Positions 49,333-62,200 of a stretch of DNA of 64,000 nucleotides are shown here, piece by piece (position 1 is the first letter of the stretch; each line of letters begins with the position of its first letter). This stretch comes from Polytrichum commune (lineage: Eukaryota > Streptophyta > Polytrichopsida > Polytrichales > Polytrichaceae). Where the stretch lies: assembly GCA_950295325.1 (NCBI GenBank), contig OX485806.1, positions 5,086,001 to 5,150,000 on the forward strand, read 5' to 3'. The notes under the pieces are model-generated. The model made no database searches, had not been told where the DNA came from, and saw nothing but the letters and a program-made list of their open reading frames with translations. Both the position numbers and the translations under genes were made by a program.

Positions 49333-50167
49333 GTTTGGGTCGCTCGACCCAAACCCACCCCCATAGTGAGGTTTGGGTCGAGCGACCCAAACCCACCCCT
49401 ATCACGGGCTGGGCCTGGATTAGCAAGCCCATCCTGTCACGAGGTTTGGGTCGCTCGACCCAAACCCACCCCCTCTCACGGGCTGGGCCTGGATTAGCAG
49501 GCCCATCCTGTAACGAGGTTTGGGTCGCTCGACCCAAACACACCTCCATTGTGAGGTTTGGGTCGAGCGACCCAAACACACCTCCATTGTGAGGTTTGGG
49601 TCGAGCGACCCAAACCCACCCCTGTCACGGGTTGGGCCTGGATTAGCAGGCCCATCATGTCACGAGGTTTGGGTCGCTCGACCCAAACCCACCTCCATTA
49701 TGAGGTTTGGGTCGAGTGACCCAAACCCACCGCTATCACGCGCTGGGCCTGGATTGCCAGGCCCATCCTGTCATGAGGTTTGGGTCGCACGACCCAAACA
49801 CACCTCCATTGTGAGGTTTGGGGCGAGCGACCCAAACCCACCCCTGTCAGGGGTTGGGCCTGGATTAGCAGGCCCATCCTGTCACGAGGTTTGGGTCGAG
49901 CGACCCAAACCCACCCCTATCAAGGGCTGGGTCTGGATTACCAGGCCCATCCTGTCACGAGGTTTGGGTCGAGCGACCCAAACCCACCCCTATCAAGGGC
50001 TGGGTCTGGATTACCAGGTCCATCCTGTCACGAGGTTTGGGTCGCTTGACCCAAACACACCTCCATTGTGAGGTTTGGGTCGAGCGACCCAAACCCACCC
50101 CTGTCACGGGTTGGGCCTGGATTAGCAGGCCCATCCTATCACGAGGTTTGGGTTGCTCGACCCAAAC
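49333..50167. repeat. Dense GTTTGGGTCG palindrome array upstream of the DUF7869 gene
   Basis: About fifteen copies alternate at ~37- and ~74-base spacing with a second hairpin GGGCCTG-gattag-CAGGCCC. Central dinucleotides vary (CT, AG, AC, TT, GT). The array ends about 190 bases before the DUF7869 start region. Long open frames through it (up to 183 codons) are repeat artefacts. Confidence 0.95.
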
Positions 50168-50359
50168 CCACCCTCATGCACACAATGGGGATGTGCATAG
50201 ACGGATCCTGAATAAACTGTTGTGCGCTCCATCTTTTTGGAACCCATCGATATAATATTCATACAACATGTGTTATGATAAGGTTTCTGTGTTTTTCTAT
50301 TGGACCCTATAGCTTTTGTCAATTCTTTACAAGGTTCCATGTTCATGTGTGTAGGCAAA

Positions 50360-53300
50360 ATGGATGGGTATACTGGAAGAGGGTATTCGTCTGGAGAAGA
50401 CATGGCCACTTGGCCATCTGCATCTGAGGAAGAGCTAGACATTGTCGGGGAGGCTACTATGGATGAGAGTTCAGATGAAGAGCATTTCGATATACCTTCG
50501 CGTTCCGTACCGGACTGTCCCATTCCAGAGTGTGCCGTGCTTTCAAGAGCTTCATGGGTGAATTTGGATGTGTTACTTCTTAATGACAATGGGGTTGTTG
50601 TGGCGGAGGGTATCTGTCGTAACACCCATCCACAAGATTGCATTGATCAAAATCCGCTTGGCACCGAGGACGTTGGGATTGTCATATTGGAGTCACTCGT
50701 TCCTTCTGAGGTGGATCCCACTCATAGGTTCTCCCTCCGCAGGTGGCCATTGAGGAATGTCATGACTGATGGAGTTAGCTTGCGTGAACATGAGCAACGA
50801 CACATGCAACTCGAAAAGGAAATGCAATCAAACATGCGGCCACGCAAGGGTCAAAGAAAGTACGATACTGTGGCACGTCCTTCTCCATCTGCAACTGATT
50901 GTAAACGTCAAAGGCTGCTTGGGGAGGAGTCCATAAGAGAAGTTGTCACAAAGGATTGTTGTGTGCATTGTTGTTGCCAATTGTTTCCAAGGGATAAATT
51001 GAAGGCCATCCGTGAAGAAATGTGGCTTGGAGATTTTCGTCTAAGATCCACAAAAAAACTTGATGTCCATAGGGCAATACATGTGAATGGGACGGGTCGC
51101 AAGGTAATCACCATTGAAAGCATAGACGTGTGTTGTAAGGCATGGTACACCATTTACGGTGTGTCGAAGGCGGACTTCTATAGACAAGCTGCTTATGCCA
51201 AGGAAGGCCGCCGGTCCCGTCACCATGGGAACGTGGGTTTAAAGAAACCTAGGGAAGCAACAAGGCAAGCAACGGCAACTCTAGCAACCATCATTGTCCC
51301 CCTTGCTGATGCAATGCCGCACAAAACACGCACACTCACAACCGGTGAAAAGGTTGTGGAAAAAGTTCTTCCCACAGGCACAAAATGGAAAGACATATTG
51401 TTGGACGTTAATGGAGTTGGCGAGAAGATTGGGTTGGAGCCAATTTCATTGTCAAAATTAAGTGCAATCAAGAAACAAAACTTTAGCGAATACATTACAA
51501 AAAGACGAGGGGACAAATTTGCCAAGTGCTCTAATTGCGAGAAGTTGAAGCGCCTCCGGGATGCACACACGATGGGTACCGAGTCATATGCAGCGCATCA
51601 ATTGAACTATTTCAAGCACGTAAACATGCAAGAGGCACACCGTAATGATTACTACACAAATAGAGCTTTGTCCATCTCCAGGCCCTTGGAGGTTCTTACG
51701 GTCATCCATGACAAAATGGACCATGCCAAAACAGCCTCCCCATGTTTTGCAAATCGAATAAAGGCCACGGATGGGTTTTTTAAGTTGCCTGTATCGATTA
51801 CAGGTGAACTTCGAAACAATGTCATGACATATCCTAAATGTTGTGGTTTTTTATTCCGTGATGTACTGGAGAACATGGATTCCTTCATAATGGTTTATTC
51901 ATACATAGATGCTAATCACGTTGGGTTGGCATTGCAGGAATGATTGCACATGGACACGGTGATGTCAAGTTTGCTCATTATGCTCTTGATTTGTATCCAG
52001 TGGATTCAAACCACACGATAGGATCATTTGCAAGGCTTTTACGTGATTTAGAGAAACCACCAGCCTATTCTTCAGGATTGTTATTTGAGAACACGGGTTC
52101 AACACCTTTATATGAAGCGGTGTTGGATGGAAAAGATGTATGCTTGCATTCGTTGCCCGAGCCACCCAATGAACCCGTGATTGCCAAGAAGTTGCCTCCA
52201 ACTTTGCGTGTCCAATTGGACAATTGTGCCAAGGACAATAAAAGCAGATATGTATTTGCATATTGGTCGTTGTTGGTTGCGAAAGGCATTTTCAAGGAGG
52301 TTTTTGTGTCCTTCCTATTGGTAGGCCACACGCACGATGATATTGATGCATCTTTTGGGCGGTGGAGCATGAAGTTGCGGGAGGAGGATTTTCCTACAAT
52401 CCCATTATTGATGAAGTCGTACATGGATTTGGAGAACGTTCCCGTCATCCCCCATATGATTGAGGAGGTGCCAGACTTCAAGGCATTTATAGAACCTTAT
52501 ATTCGAAGTGGAGCTCACCGATTGATCGGGCATACGAAGGCACAACAATTCCGGTTCTACATGCGTGACGATGGTGTCCCGGCCATGCAATACAAGTTGT
52601 TGTGCACGACACAAGACTGGAGCCCGCCGGAGGGTCTTCTTGTGTGGCGCGTGGATGCGGATGGGAAGACCATGTTACTGGATGGGGAGCCTAGCCCTTG
52701 TAAGCCAATAGCCATGAAGAATTTGGAGGATATTTTGAAAGGTATATCAGGCTTCATACAATATTGGGAGAGTTTGAAGATAGCGGATGTTGGCGGATCA
52801 TGTTGGCATCGTTATGGGAGTTGGATACATTATTGGACACGTGTTCGTGCCGCCTTGGTAGACCTCCACCAAGATAGCCCTCATACTTTGAGGCATGGAT
52901 TTTGGCCACAAACACGAGTCGATGTACAAGCTTCAGAGGCTAGTCTTTTGGGAAATGGAGAGGTTCGAGAGGAGTTTGATGTGGACGACCATTACGTGGG
53001 GCCTGCTAGTAGTCGTCCGCCACCATCTTTCCGCATTGCAGTGGATTGTCATGAAGGATATATGCTCATTTTGCGTCCTGGAGACGAGACATATGTGAAG
53101 CCAGTGTGGGTGGCAAGAGCTTTGTCCAAACCCAATTTTGTAACTTCCAGCCCTCATTTTCGACAAATACAAGTGGAGTACTACCGACCGACGGCAAGGA
53201 ATGAAGATGTGATTCGGCATTATATAGGCTGGGATACAAACCCTAACTTTCGGTGGAAGGTGGATTCTGAGCACGGTCCATCTTGGGTAGATACAGATTC

Positions 53301-53424
53301 CATATTCATAGCATGGAAACCACGGAAAAATCATAGTGGATCAGTGTCCATCCCTCAAAAGTACATAACTTTTGCAAAAGACAACCTTGCTCGGATCGCA
53401 GAAGAAGCAACCCACGTTGAATGA
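50360..53424 (+). CDS. DUF7869-family protein, presumed TE3 transposase
   Basis: Two exons, about 50360-51845 and 51938-53424; the 92-bp T-rich intron has GT-AG ends and restores one frame (frames on either side overlap at 51940). The ATG at 50360 (MDGYTGRGYSSGED) is chosen over 50300 because a tgtag acceptor-like site lies just before it. The N-terminus is acidic, then a Cys-rich CCVHCCCQLF motif, a CSNCEKLKRLRD finger, VIHDKMDHAK, VQLDNCAKDNKSRYVF and FLLVGHTHDDIDASF. The last two are the hallmarks of DUF7869. The three conserved acidic sites suggest an RNase-H-like DDE/D fold (inference). The C-terminal tail (FIAWKPRK, IPQKYITFAKDNLAR) is also found at two other element ends. No stop or frameshift is seen, so this gene may be intact. 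Confidence 0.8.
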
Positions 53425-53929
53425 GAAGTTGGTAGGATTGTGTTAGCATGATTATAGTGTAAACAGTAATTCTACGAACATATATTACTCATATGTGTGC
53501 TCTTCAAAATTGGGGCAGAGTTTGGGTAGAACTTACGAATACTATATTGTTTTGGAGTTGGATGAATATCCATTTACTATATTTCAATACAAATGTGAAG
53601 TTCATTTTTTTATTAAGTTTGGGACTAAATTGTCCATTGAAAAAATATGCATTTATTACATGCACTTTGTATGTTGCAATGTCTATATTCTATGGAGCAT
53701 GCTAATAATAGAAATCATTATATATATATTTTTGGGTGAAACTTGTTTGGAGTGCTCTACCCAATGTGTTTTTGTTGATGAAATTGGTGTTGAGTGCTCT
53801 ACCATATGTGCTTATGTCCGCACATCATAGGTGTGGGATATTAGAACATTTAATATATTTGAGATTGTTGACAATATAGTTTCAGGCATCTTCATGTTGT
53901 TTGATCCATATATTAATTTGAGACTAGAG
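53425..53929 (+). other. TE3 right subterminal region / 3' flank of the DUF7869 gene
   Basis: About 500 AT-rich bases between the stop codon and the terminus. Tandem halves contain ggagtgctctacccaatgtg. The last ~190 bases are shared with 12182-12378. Confidence 0.7.
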
Positions 53930-53957
53930 AAAGTCTCAATTTAACGAATATAGTGTT
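53930..53957 (-). repeat. TE3 right terminal inverted repeat
   Basis: It ends CGAATATAGTGTT and has a GAGACT-agag-AAAGTCTC hairpin next to it, as in the other element ends. Confidence 0.8.
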
Positions 53958-55176
53958 ACTATGTTTTTTTAAACGTTGGAGAAACGCCTATCGGCATTCA
54001 CTTTGACATGGACTTTGTTTTTTTGGACGTCACCTAAAATCTATTATAATTAACGTGCCAAAAACATGAAGAAAATGGAGATAACATATCCGATTTGAGC
54101 TCGTTTTTTATGTGACATCACATGAAACATGGTTTTCCATGGTTCCTAGAGACAGACACATGGAGGACATATCAGTTCCATGTAAGCAAATGATGTGCTC
54201 GCAGTGCTAGGAGGGTCACTTTCATGTGGAATTCGCCGCTTACGTGGGCGACATTTGGACCCCATGAAGAAATGACATGGACATTTCATTTTGTGGAAAT
54301 GCAATTGCAATCGTTGTTTTGGTTGACGTCCTATGGGACGGGAGAATGTTAAAGGGGACAATATGTTCGTCCCGCATATTAGAATTTGTGATGTTGTAGT
54401 TTCAGGTGTTATTTTCGAAGCCATCATGTGTGGTGGGAGATTGTAATTTCCTTCATCATCTTCATCACGACAGATGTCGATGGTGTCATAGACAGGAGAC
54501 AACATGTCTGGGGACTCGTTTTTCATGACAACATCCCGTCAATATGCATGTCAACGTTGACATGCAATGGCGTTGTCATGGACGCTTACATGAACGTATG
54601 AGACACGCTATTGACGTCAAGGTGGATGACATTCTAGATGAGCATGGGCATATACATAAAGAACATGAACAATAGTTATTGCAAAACACACATATGTTGC
54701 AATAAAAAGGTTTTTATTTATTTTCACAACATGTTGCAACTAGAGAGCTGCAGTCTTACATAAAACGTCACTACCCGTTGGCATGTGCTATAGAACAAAC
54801 GGAAAAAAACAATGTTCTATGTCACGACAAAATCACTGGCCACCCCAAAATTGACGCCTTCACTGCTGTGGATTTTGCGGCCTTCGTGTAATGTACACTT
54901 CTCCCAACACGTTAGGGCCGGCTTCCGGACTGTTCGGGGACTTCCACATCTTCCTGCAAATATGTTACACATTCATGTCTTTAAGAAGACAATTCGAGAC
55001 ATAAGTGAGCGTTATGGCTGACATTCACATATATCAGACCAGACGTCTGAACATGTGTCCGATTCAACAAGCCGATGTCCAAAAAAACGGGCGTACGACA
55101 ATGCGACATTCGATTCGATGTGGAAAACCATGATCGGTAGGATCACAATTACAGTTGGGATTTTGCATCAAATACT

Positions 55177-55935
55177 TCAATTCATGGTTGGGTTCCATCT
55201 ATGGGTGGTGGTATGCGATACCTGCTCCACCATATTCTCATCGGTTGTGGCCCCAATTTCTTCGCCCGCTCCATGTCCGTCGTCGTTCTCCACACCTGAC
55301 TGCCCAACCGCTTTATCTACTAAGTCCTCCGCCATGTCAGCAATGACGTCGGACTCCAATGCCTTGTTCCCATCCTCGTGCACTATCTCCTCCACCACCG
55401 TGGTGATATCCATGGTGACGCTGGCGTGGTCTGCCGCCTTGTTCATGGTGGCATCGGACGCAACATCTTTGATGACGTCGTTGCAAATAAACAATGCAGG
55501 AGGAGACGGCACGTCCACAACGCTCACAGCATTCAACGCTCACGGCATGTCCATGTCTAACCTGACATGTCCATGTCTAACCAAGCATCTACATGTTCCT
55601 TCAGATGTCCGGATACAATGAGGGGTCACGTCTTGCCACACATGTCAATGTCTAGCCGGACATGTACATGTTCTTTCAGACGCCTGACTGCTAATAACGA
55701 AAGGTACTCACCCGCGTACAAACGTCGTAACAGACGCTTCCGATCGGAACGTGGCTGGCCCTCCCACCCCGTCATCGGATCCAAGTCTTTCGCATATTTC
55801 TTGATATCGCTGCACAACACTTCTTTCATGGGCCCAAACGATTGCCCTTGCACGTCAAGTTCGACATGTTTCTTCATGCCACCTCGAGCCCCTCCCCGAG
55901 CTGGATACACCTGTAGCCAATGCCACGTGCTGTAA
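55177..55935 (-). pseudogene. Transposon gene remnant (Ptta/En-Spm-like segment)
   Basis: Minus-strand frame 55910-55626 contains KKHVELDVQGQSFGP and, after about 26 residues, GQPRSDRKRLLRRL. The spacing and residues recall the plant transposase family in which a VxxxxxGQPxG motif is followed by a W-rich helix (Pfam Transposase_24). A further minus-strand frame (55536-55177) is acidic and Val/Ala/Asp-rich. No complete gene can be assembled. Plus-strand frames over the same interval are Ser/Thr-rich shadows. The identification is tentative. Confidence 0.35.
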
Positions 55936-56119
55936 AATGTGACAATGATCGGGGTTCCTCATTTCCAAGCATTATTGTGCGATTCAAAATGTGACATCGA
56001 ACATGACATCCATTCAAACAATGTTTTCTACTATGCAAGTGAACGTGCATTCTAAATAACCATTTTCCACGTGTCCCGGAGATCAACCATTTCACCTGGT
56101 TCTGCGGAAGTGCCCTCAA

Positions 56120-57840
56120 AGGTTGGGCGGCACCCTAAAACCCTAAACATGAACCTTTAACCTTCTATCAAAGAGTGCAAAGACATCACTTACCGAGATG
56201 GCAATGGCCACACGTCGTGGGTGTTGCCGACTAGGACGCCGCCATGTTTCTCAACAATCTCGTACCACAGTGTGGAGATAAGAGACCGTCGAGGTTGGCG
56301 TTGACGCACATCACATTCGACGCAGTCGGAATGGACCGTCGTCGGAGCGCGCGTTTGCAGCAGCGGGGATGGACGCAAAGCTCCATGCCGGATGCTCCAG
56401 AAGAGAGCCTCCCGCAAAACCCATTTCAAAAAGAGGTGATTCTTGACCTACCTGTTTGTGTTGAGGAGTATAGGCACTACACTAGGTCAATTTTGAAGTT
56501 GCTGCACATTCTACATTCACTTTCCTGAGGGCAGTCCTCCATTCCGATGTCAGCTGCAACGGAGGGGGCTGTGCATATGTTCAAAAAAACATATTATGGA
56601 ATTGGATAATTGTATACAATTGCTTACAATTCATCACAACCCTAGACCCTTAAATATGATCTTTAGTGTCATTAATTCCAATTGTCTTCCTCAATACGAA
56701 TTGTAAACCTTGGTAGAATGTCGCCAACAATAAATGTTAACCCAACATTATTTGTCATTCCTTGTAAGTTTCTTTTGGGAATATAGATTTAACATCTGCC
56801 AATTAAGGGAATTTACCATGGTTTTTCATCCAAATTTCAACCATCCATTGACAATATTTCATCACAAGTTGCCGGCCAAAGAAGGTAGGGTTTGGGGACC
56901 GCGACTGAGAGAGGGATGAGCGTGGGTCCGGGAGCAGCAGAGGAGCGGGAGTGTGGTGAGGGAGCGGCAGAGGAGCGAGTTGATGGTGGCATTCTGATTG
57001 CGGGGAGGAGACGATCACGTGCGGCAACGCCTGCATTTTTTTTTTCTATCACTTTCGTGTTGTGGCAAAGTCAAAAGAATTAGCATGCTTCAGATATCTC
57101 ACAATGTTGGTTGACACGTAACAATATCACAATATCATTTGATTTGGTTCTCGGTTAGTAGCATGTATTTATATTGGACCAACATTGTGAGCCCAAAGGC
57201 GAAGAACACATGTCTAAGATGTTTGGAAATTGCAACTCCCATAAATGCATGAAATAATTCCACCCAAGCTTGCAATTCTGGCACGGGACACGACGCATGC
57301 ACCAAATTTCACGACAATGTTCATGTCTATGACGCTCGCCCAACATTACCTCACCCTCTTTATTATATTGCATGTCACATCCCGCTTCTAGCAAACCACT
57401 GTGTGAGAGGCAAACATATGTTGTTTTTAAAAAAAAAATTGTTCAGAAGGTGTCCATGACTACCATGAAGGATATGGAGAGTTCCAGTAATTAATCATTT
57501 ATTTGGGGTATTCCTGCATCAAAGAACCCATGACACTCAATGCTAGTGTATGTTCCTGCCCACTATCACATTTTTTGTAGTGGGGGCAGCGTTTTGGGTC
57601 TACCGGCCACGTCTCCCGCAACAGTACGAGCAATGCAGACGTGCACAGTGGTTGACGTGGCCTCCCTTTCCCCCCGGCACCCTCCACCAGAACGTTGACA
57701 TGTTTTACCAGACACCCCCAAGGACACGCACGTCTATGCCAACATGGCTACGTTTTCAAATGTGAACATGCATGTTTCCAGCAGCATCACATTTGATTCG
57801 AAGTATTGCGCGCGTTAACTGCCAAACATACTGATGTCCT
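56120..57840. other. Region without supportable genes
   Basis: Short overlapping frames on both strands (56190-56528, 57499-57765) have no recognisable motifs. A G-rich patch with repeated gagcgg/agaggagcg lies at 56900-57010. Confidence 0.5.
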
Positions 57841-58479
57841 ACAAAACAATACACGTTTTTTGAAAACAACCCCTAAAACGCCAGTTTCTTATAGTGGTTT
57901 GGATAAACACGGATACCATATTTTGTGCTTGGAAGCCGCGCAAGGCTTCCAAATCAGAAACAATGACCATCCCCCCAAAACATATAGATTTTGCCAAAGA
58001 CAACTTGGCACGTATTACAGCTGCGGAAAATGACGCCGAGAATGGATATGAAGCGGAAGATGAAGATGGAGAAACATAACATAGGCGGGGATTAATGGTG
58101 AAAAATACGGGCACTTAGTAGACTTGGTTTTTAATAGACTTAGTAGAGTTGTTACATTCAATTGTAGCATACGTTTGGGATGTGCCATCCAATACCATAA
58201 GACCTTATATATTATGGGATGCGCACCCCAAACTTTATAATGATATAAAACCATTTTTTTATAGATTCAATTGTTATTTTTCACATGTAATTCATATTTT
58301 CATTATAATTCAAGGTATTGCTATTATTAGTAATATGAATATTCTTCACGTGCGAATTCGTAAACCATTATGTTCCTTATGTTTCCAATGTTTCGTATGC
58401 TCACAATATTGGCATCCCAAACTATGGGTGTATTTTATTTTGAGACTTTCCAAAGTCTCCGATTAACAAATATAGTGTT
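57841..58479 (+). mobile_element. 3' remnant of a DUF7869 element (TE4)
   Basis: Frame 57894-58079 encodes the same C-terminal tail as the intact gene (INTDTIFCAWKPRK, then IPPKHIDFAKDNLAR). It is followed by the 400-base 3' flank and the terminus ending ATATAGTGTT at 58479. It is a close counterpart of 12379-12978 in the opposite orientation. The 5' part and the other terminus are missing. Confidence 0.8.
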
Positions 58480-59271
58480 ATGTACGTCAATGATTTTATT
58501 GAACAAACAAAGACAAGAGCACAATAAGTTAGCCGCAATCCGGAGAGCATAACTCAAGGAAGCCCATGAGTGCTCCAAGAGCCTCCAGCTTGTAAAAGAA
58601 CTAGAACCTAAATGCAAACCCTAACAAGAATAGACATGGTAGTCATGAAGAACTATAACCATATGACAATAATGGATGAAAATTTGAATCGGATGAAATA
58701 ACACATCTATTGTAAATTTCTCTCTGTAAATACAATAACCCCGTTTCGTACACCTACCTTTACTACAAAAATGACACGGATGATGATATGTATTGCTTTA
58801 TGAATTAGTACATATAGACTTTTAGATGGTATAAGGTAATATGGACAAAATAAACGCCTCTTGTGAGAACCTAAGTGGGGCCTTAGGGTATACTTTCCTC
58901 TGTCCCAAAATTCATAATATTTTATTATTTGTACAAAACTAGGTGGAGCAAACCCCTCCACATGTATGCTTTGTAAGCCAAACTTCATATAATATTTTTG
59001 TACTCCCACGTGGTATTGCACAAACTAATAAGAGCTTACCACTAGTCTATGCTTGACATTCAAACCTGAAAATGGGGTCCCACTTCTTGGAAAAGTAATG
59101 GTTTCTTGAGTCGGGGGGGTTAATTTTTTTTTAAATAATAAAATGAAATAAGTTGCCACCAACACTTGCTTGAGAACGTTATGCTAGCAATTGCCATCTT
59201 CTACAAATGGCTTGTAATCAATGATGCACAAGTTATCTACAATGTAGATTTGAACATTGAATTTTGTGTGC

Positions 59272-62200
59272 CTAATGGCCATTGTTGTCAATGCGGCGGG
59301 GATCCTTATAACATAAGGTGAAATTTGCTCCCTCCAAATTTCCAAGATTGTTGTCCATGTGCACACCAACCTGTCCATGAATGCCTTCACATTTGTTGTT
59401 TGACAAAGTAACAAGCACCGTCAATGCAGCTTGGTCTTGCCTATGGTTGCTCCTGTCCGACCCATCTGGGGCTATGCACTGTCGTATGAGGGAGCACTCA
59501 TACCATGGCTGGGCCAAATCCTTGTACCTACAATGAGAATCCTCCATTGAAAAATAAGTTTAAAAAATTAAAAAAAATTAAAAAATCACCCGTCCACTAT
59601 GAGACTCAATTGCTTTAATCTAAATTGGACTATTTTGTCATTATTTGCACATTACAAAATGAAGAAATATTTTAAAGTTGTTGATAGTTCGACATCCAAT
59701 TTTGACCTTGAGTATTCCATTTAGGTAGAGCATTGCAGATGGGACCCCATCTCTCTTTATCATCAGATTCTTGAGGTCCGTCGCTACCTACCAGACATAA
59801 CCTAGTACAAAATGGTGTGATTATTAAACTTACAATTGCCAAACAGTTTTCAACCCATGCAGGCCGTCATGTTTTTGAGGTTCTTGCATGGAATATTAAG
59901 GGTTGACCCCACATTTTTAGGTTTTTATAAATGAAATATGATCAGATAGAAGGTTGACCAACAACAAGGAGATATTAAAGTTACGAAAGTTGCAAGCTGT
60001 TGCAACCCAAGGAAACAGTGGGCATTTAGGGATGGCCGGGCCGAGGCCCCTCTGCATTTGTAACACGTGTCCCTTACATTTGGCATACCAGGCTGAAAGT
60101 ATAGTATATTTTGCAAACACATATTTGACACTCAATTTTAACATGTCAATGTTTAGCCCCCTTGCAGAGGAATAGCTATTGAGCCTCATTTCCCAAAAAC
60201 ATTAAGCTAAGTGCCTCCTCACTGAGGTCAATTGACTCTTGAAAAACACAACTCGATCATGCCATTTTGAACTCTACTCACTGTCACCGATAATACTCAA
60301 TAAAACTGAGCTCCCCACTATCTGAACAATGTTAATCAGAAATGTTGCAGCCTTCAAAATGTTTGACACAACGCAGTGAGAAGGATGGATTAATGTGCAC
60401 CTCTCCAATGTGAAGCCTATGGAGGACGCGTCACAGTTCTGCTTAGATGTGTCGACCTTGGCAGCACGGAGAAATTGAAGTTGAGCTGGAAACGTCCAGT
60501 CCCAAATGTGTCCACTGCTGCCCCGGGATGCAAATCCATGCTTAGCCGTGTAGTCTAGAGTCTCTATCAAGGATGCGGTTGTCTTGAACCGGCACCCGGC
60601 GTCTTGCCAGTGCGCAAACCCTCGCTCCACCAAAACCCTATGAATCATCACCGCCTTCCATGCATATTCGCCTGTGTCACCGCAGATAGTTCAGTGTCTC
60701 GAAGATGGGTCTTCAATGGTCACTTTTTCCAACTGGCCCCTCGGGGGGGTAGTCATTGGTTGGAGTAGCAATATACGTGCGAACAAATGATAGGGTATTT
60801 TAAAAACATGGGGGCAAAAAATTATAAATGGACTTAAGAGTAATATAGGGTATCAAAAATGGCACTGGACATCTTTAAAGTACTATAGGGTATGGAATAA
60901 TAAGTAATTTGGAATTATAAGTAATGCAAGCCATTTTTCTATTAACCCAAAGTAGAAATTTACATAATGATAGCATGTGAAAAAAAGAAGAGAATTGAAA
61001 GTAATACCCCCCTATAAAATAGTGGTTGTTCGCACCTATATCCTTTACTTTTTAACACAGTGCCCCCCCCCCCCCCCCCCGAGACTGGCCCACTTCTCCT
61101 AGGATATGAAACATGTGACTAGTACGAAATGGGATTAGTAGCAAATCTAAATCAAGGCCGTAGCTACTTTCCTCGTGATTTTTGGAGTTTATATGAATAT
61201 CTTATTCATTATCAAATTGAAGAGTCTCATGCCCATCAAATGGTCATATGGCTCCCCCCTCAATTGCATTTACTATTGAGTCGAGTATGATTATGTATTT
61301 TGAGCACATAGTCCAATCTCTTTTAGACATGTGTCTTTCTAGTATTCGTTTTGGAGTCACAACAAACCACATACCACTAGAATATACGTGTCCAATCAAA
61401 AGAAGGAACTGAATTAGGCATGTCTACTTTACACCTTGACTTTGCAATCGTCCCAATCTCCAATTCATAGGTGCAAGTATAATAGAACGTAGTTATGACT
61501 AGTAAGAAAATTAGTTGCCCATCGACATGGAGAACACTTTTGGAAACTCCCATATGCTTTCCTATCCACTAGAGAGCATTGCATCCACAATCTCATGTCT
61601 ATGGTCACAAGCATATCAGTTTTGTACCAAATATACAGCTTGAGTAGGTGGATGTCTCGTTGCTTATTACAACTCGTTATAATTGATATGTTCATATGTA
61701 GAGATTGGTGGTTAATATGAATAAAATGTTATCTGCATGGATAAAAAAAAACACATGGAAGTTGTTGGAAGTGCTCTCTACTTTGGATGAGTGACTGGTT
61801 ATGACTCAAGTTTGAGATCACCATTGTCATTGTGAAGTGTAAAGGTGGGAGTTGTACACAAATCTTAATAATAAACCTAGAAACGCAATCACCATTCAAG
61901 ACTTGTAACAAACATTACAATCTTGAACAAGTGTTGGGGTGGACCCTTTGGCCAAGGTCTACTTGTGGGAGGTACCCACAATGGGCATCCCATTAGTAAT
62001 TATGAAAAACTTAAAAACCCACTCATGTTTTAATCCAAAACCAACCCACTCTCCCAAACCCCCCCCCCCCCCTTGGCCCAAACCATCTCCACTTTTCTCC
62101 AAAACAAAAAGATGGCTTTAGATGTGCTAGCTTCAATCAAAGGTCTATGAGGTGTAGATAGGGGAACCAGATTAACACCCTTTACCTTAGGTGTGGGGTA

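Larger units (their letters stand above)
36682..53957. mobile_element. TE3: ~17.3-kb DNA transposon with phosphatase, ParB/methyltransferase-like and DUF7869 genes
   Basis: The ends begin and end with AACACTATATTCG and its complement and match over ~27-28 bases (36682-36709, 53930-53957). They are closer to each other than to TE1's ends, which supports pairing. Minus-strand genes lie on the left, the DUF7869 gene on the plus strand on the right. GTTTGGGTCG palindromes occur throughout. The flanks do not show an obvious 4-bp duplication (CAAG versus ACTA), and the rest of MULE gene 2 does not follow the right end. Either the right flank was rearranged or the outer ends come from two copies. 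Confidence 0.65.

Noticed and set aside
49520-50071. 183-codon open frame (repeating VWVERPKPT-like peptide)
   Set aside because: It is produced entirely by the GTTTGGGTCG palindrome array, which is open in several frames on both strands.
55055-55621. 188-codon plus-strand Ser/Thr-rich frame
   Set aside because: It is antisense to acidic minus-strand frames that look more coding-like, and it has no recognisable motif.
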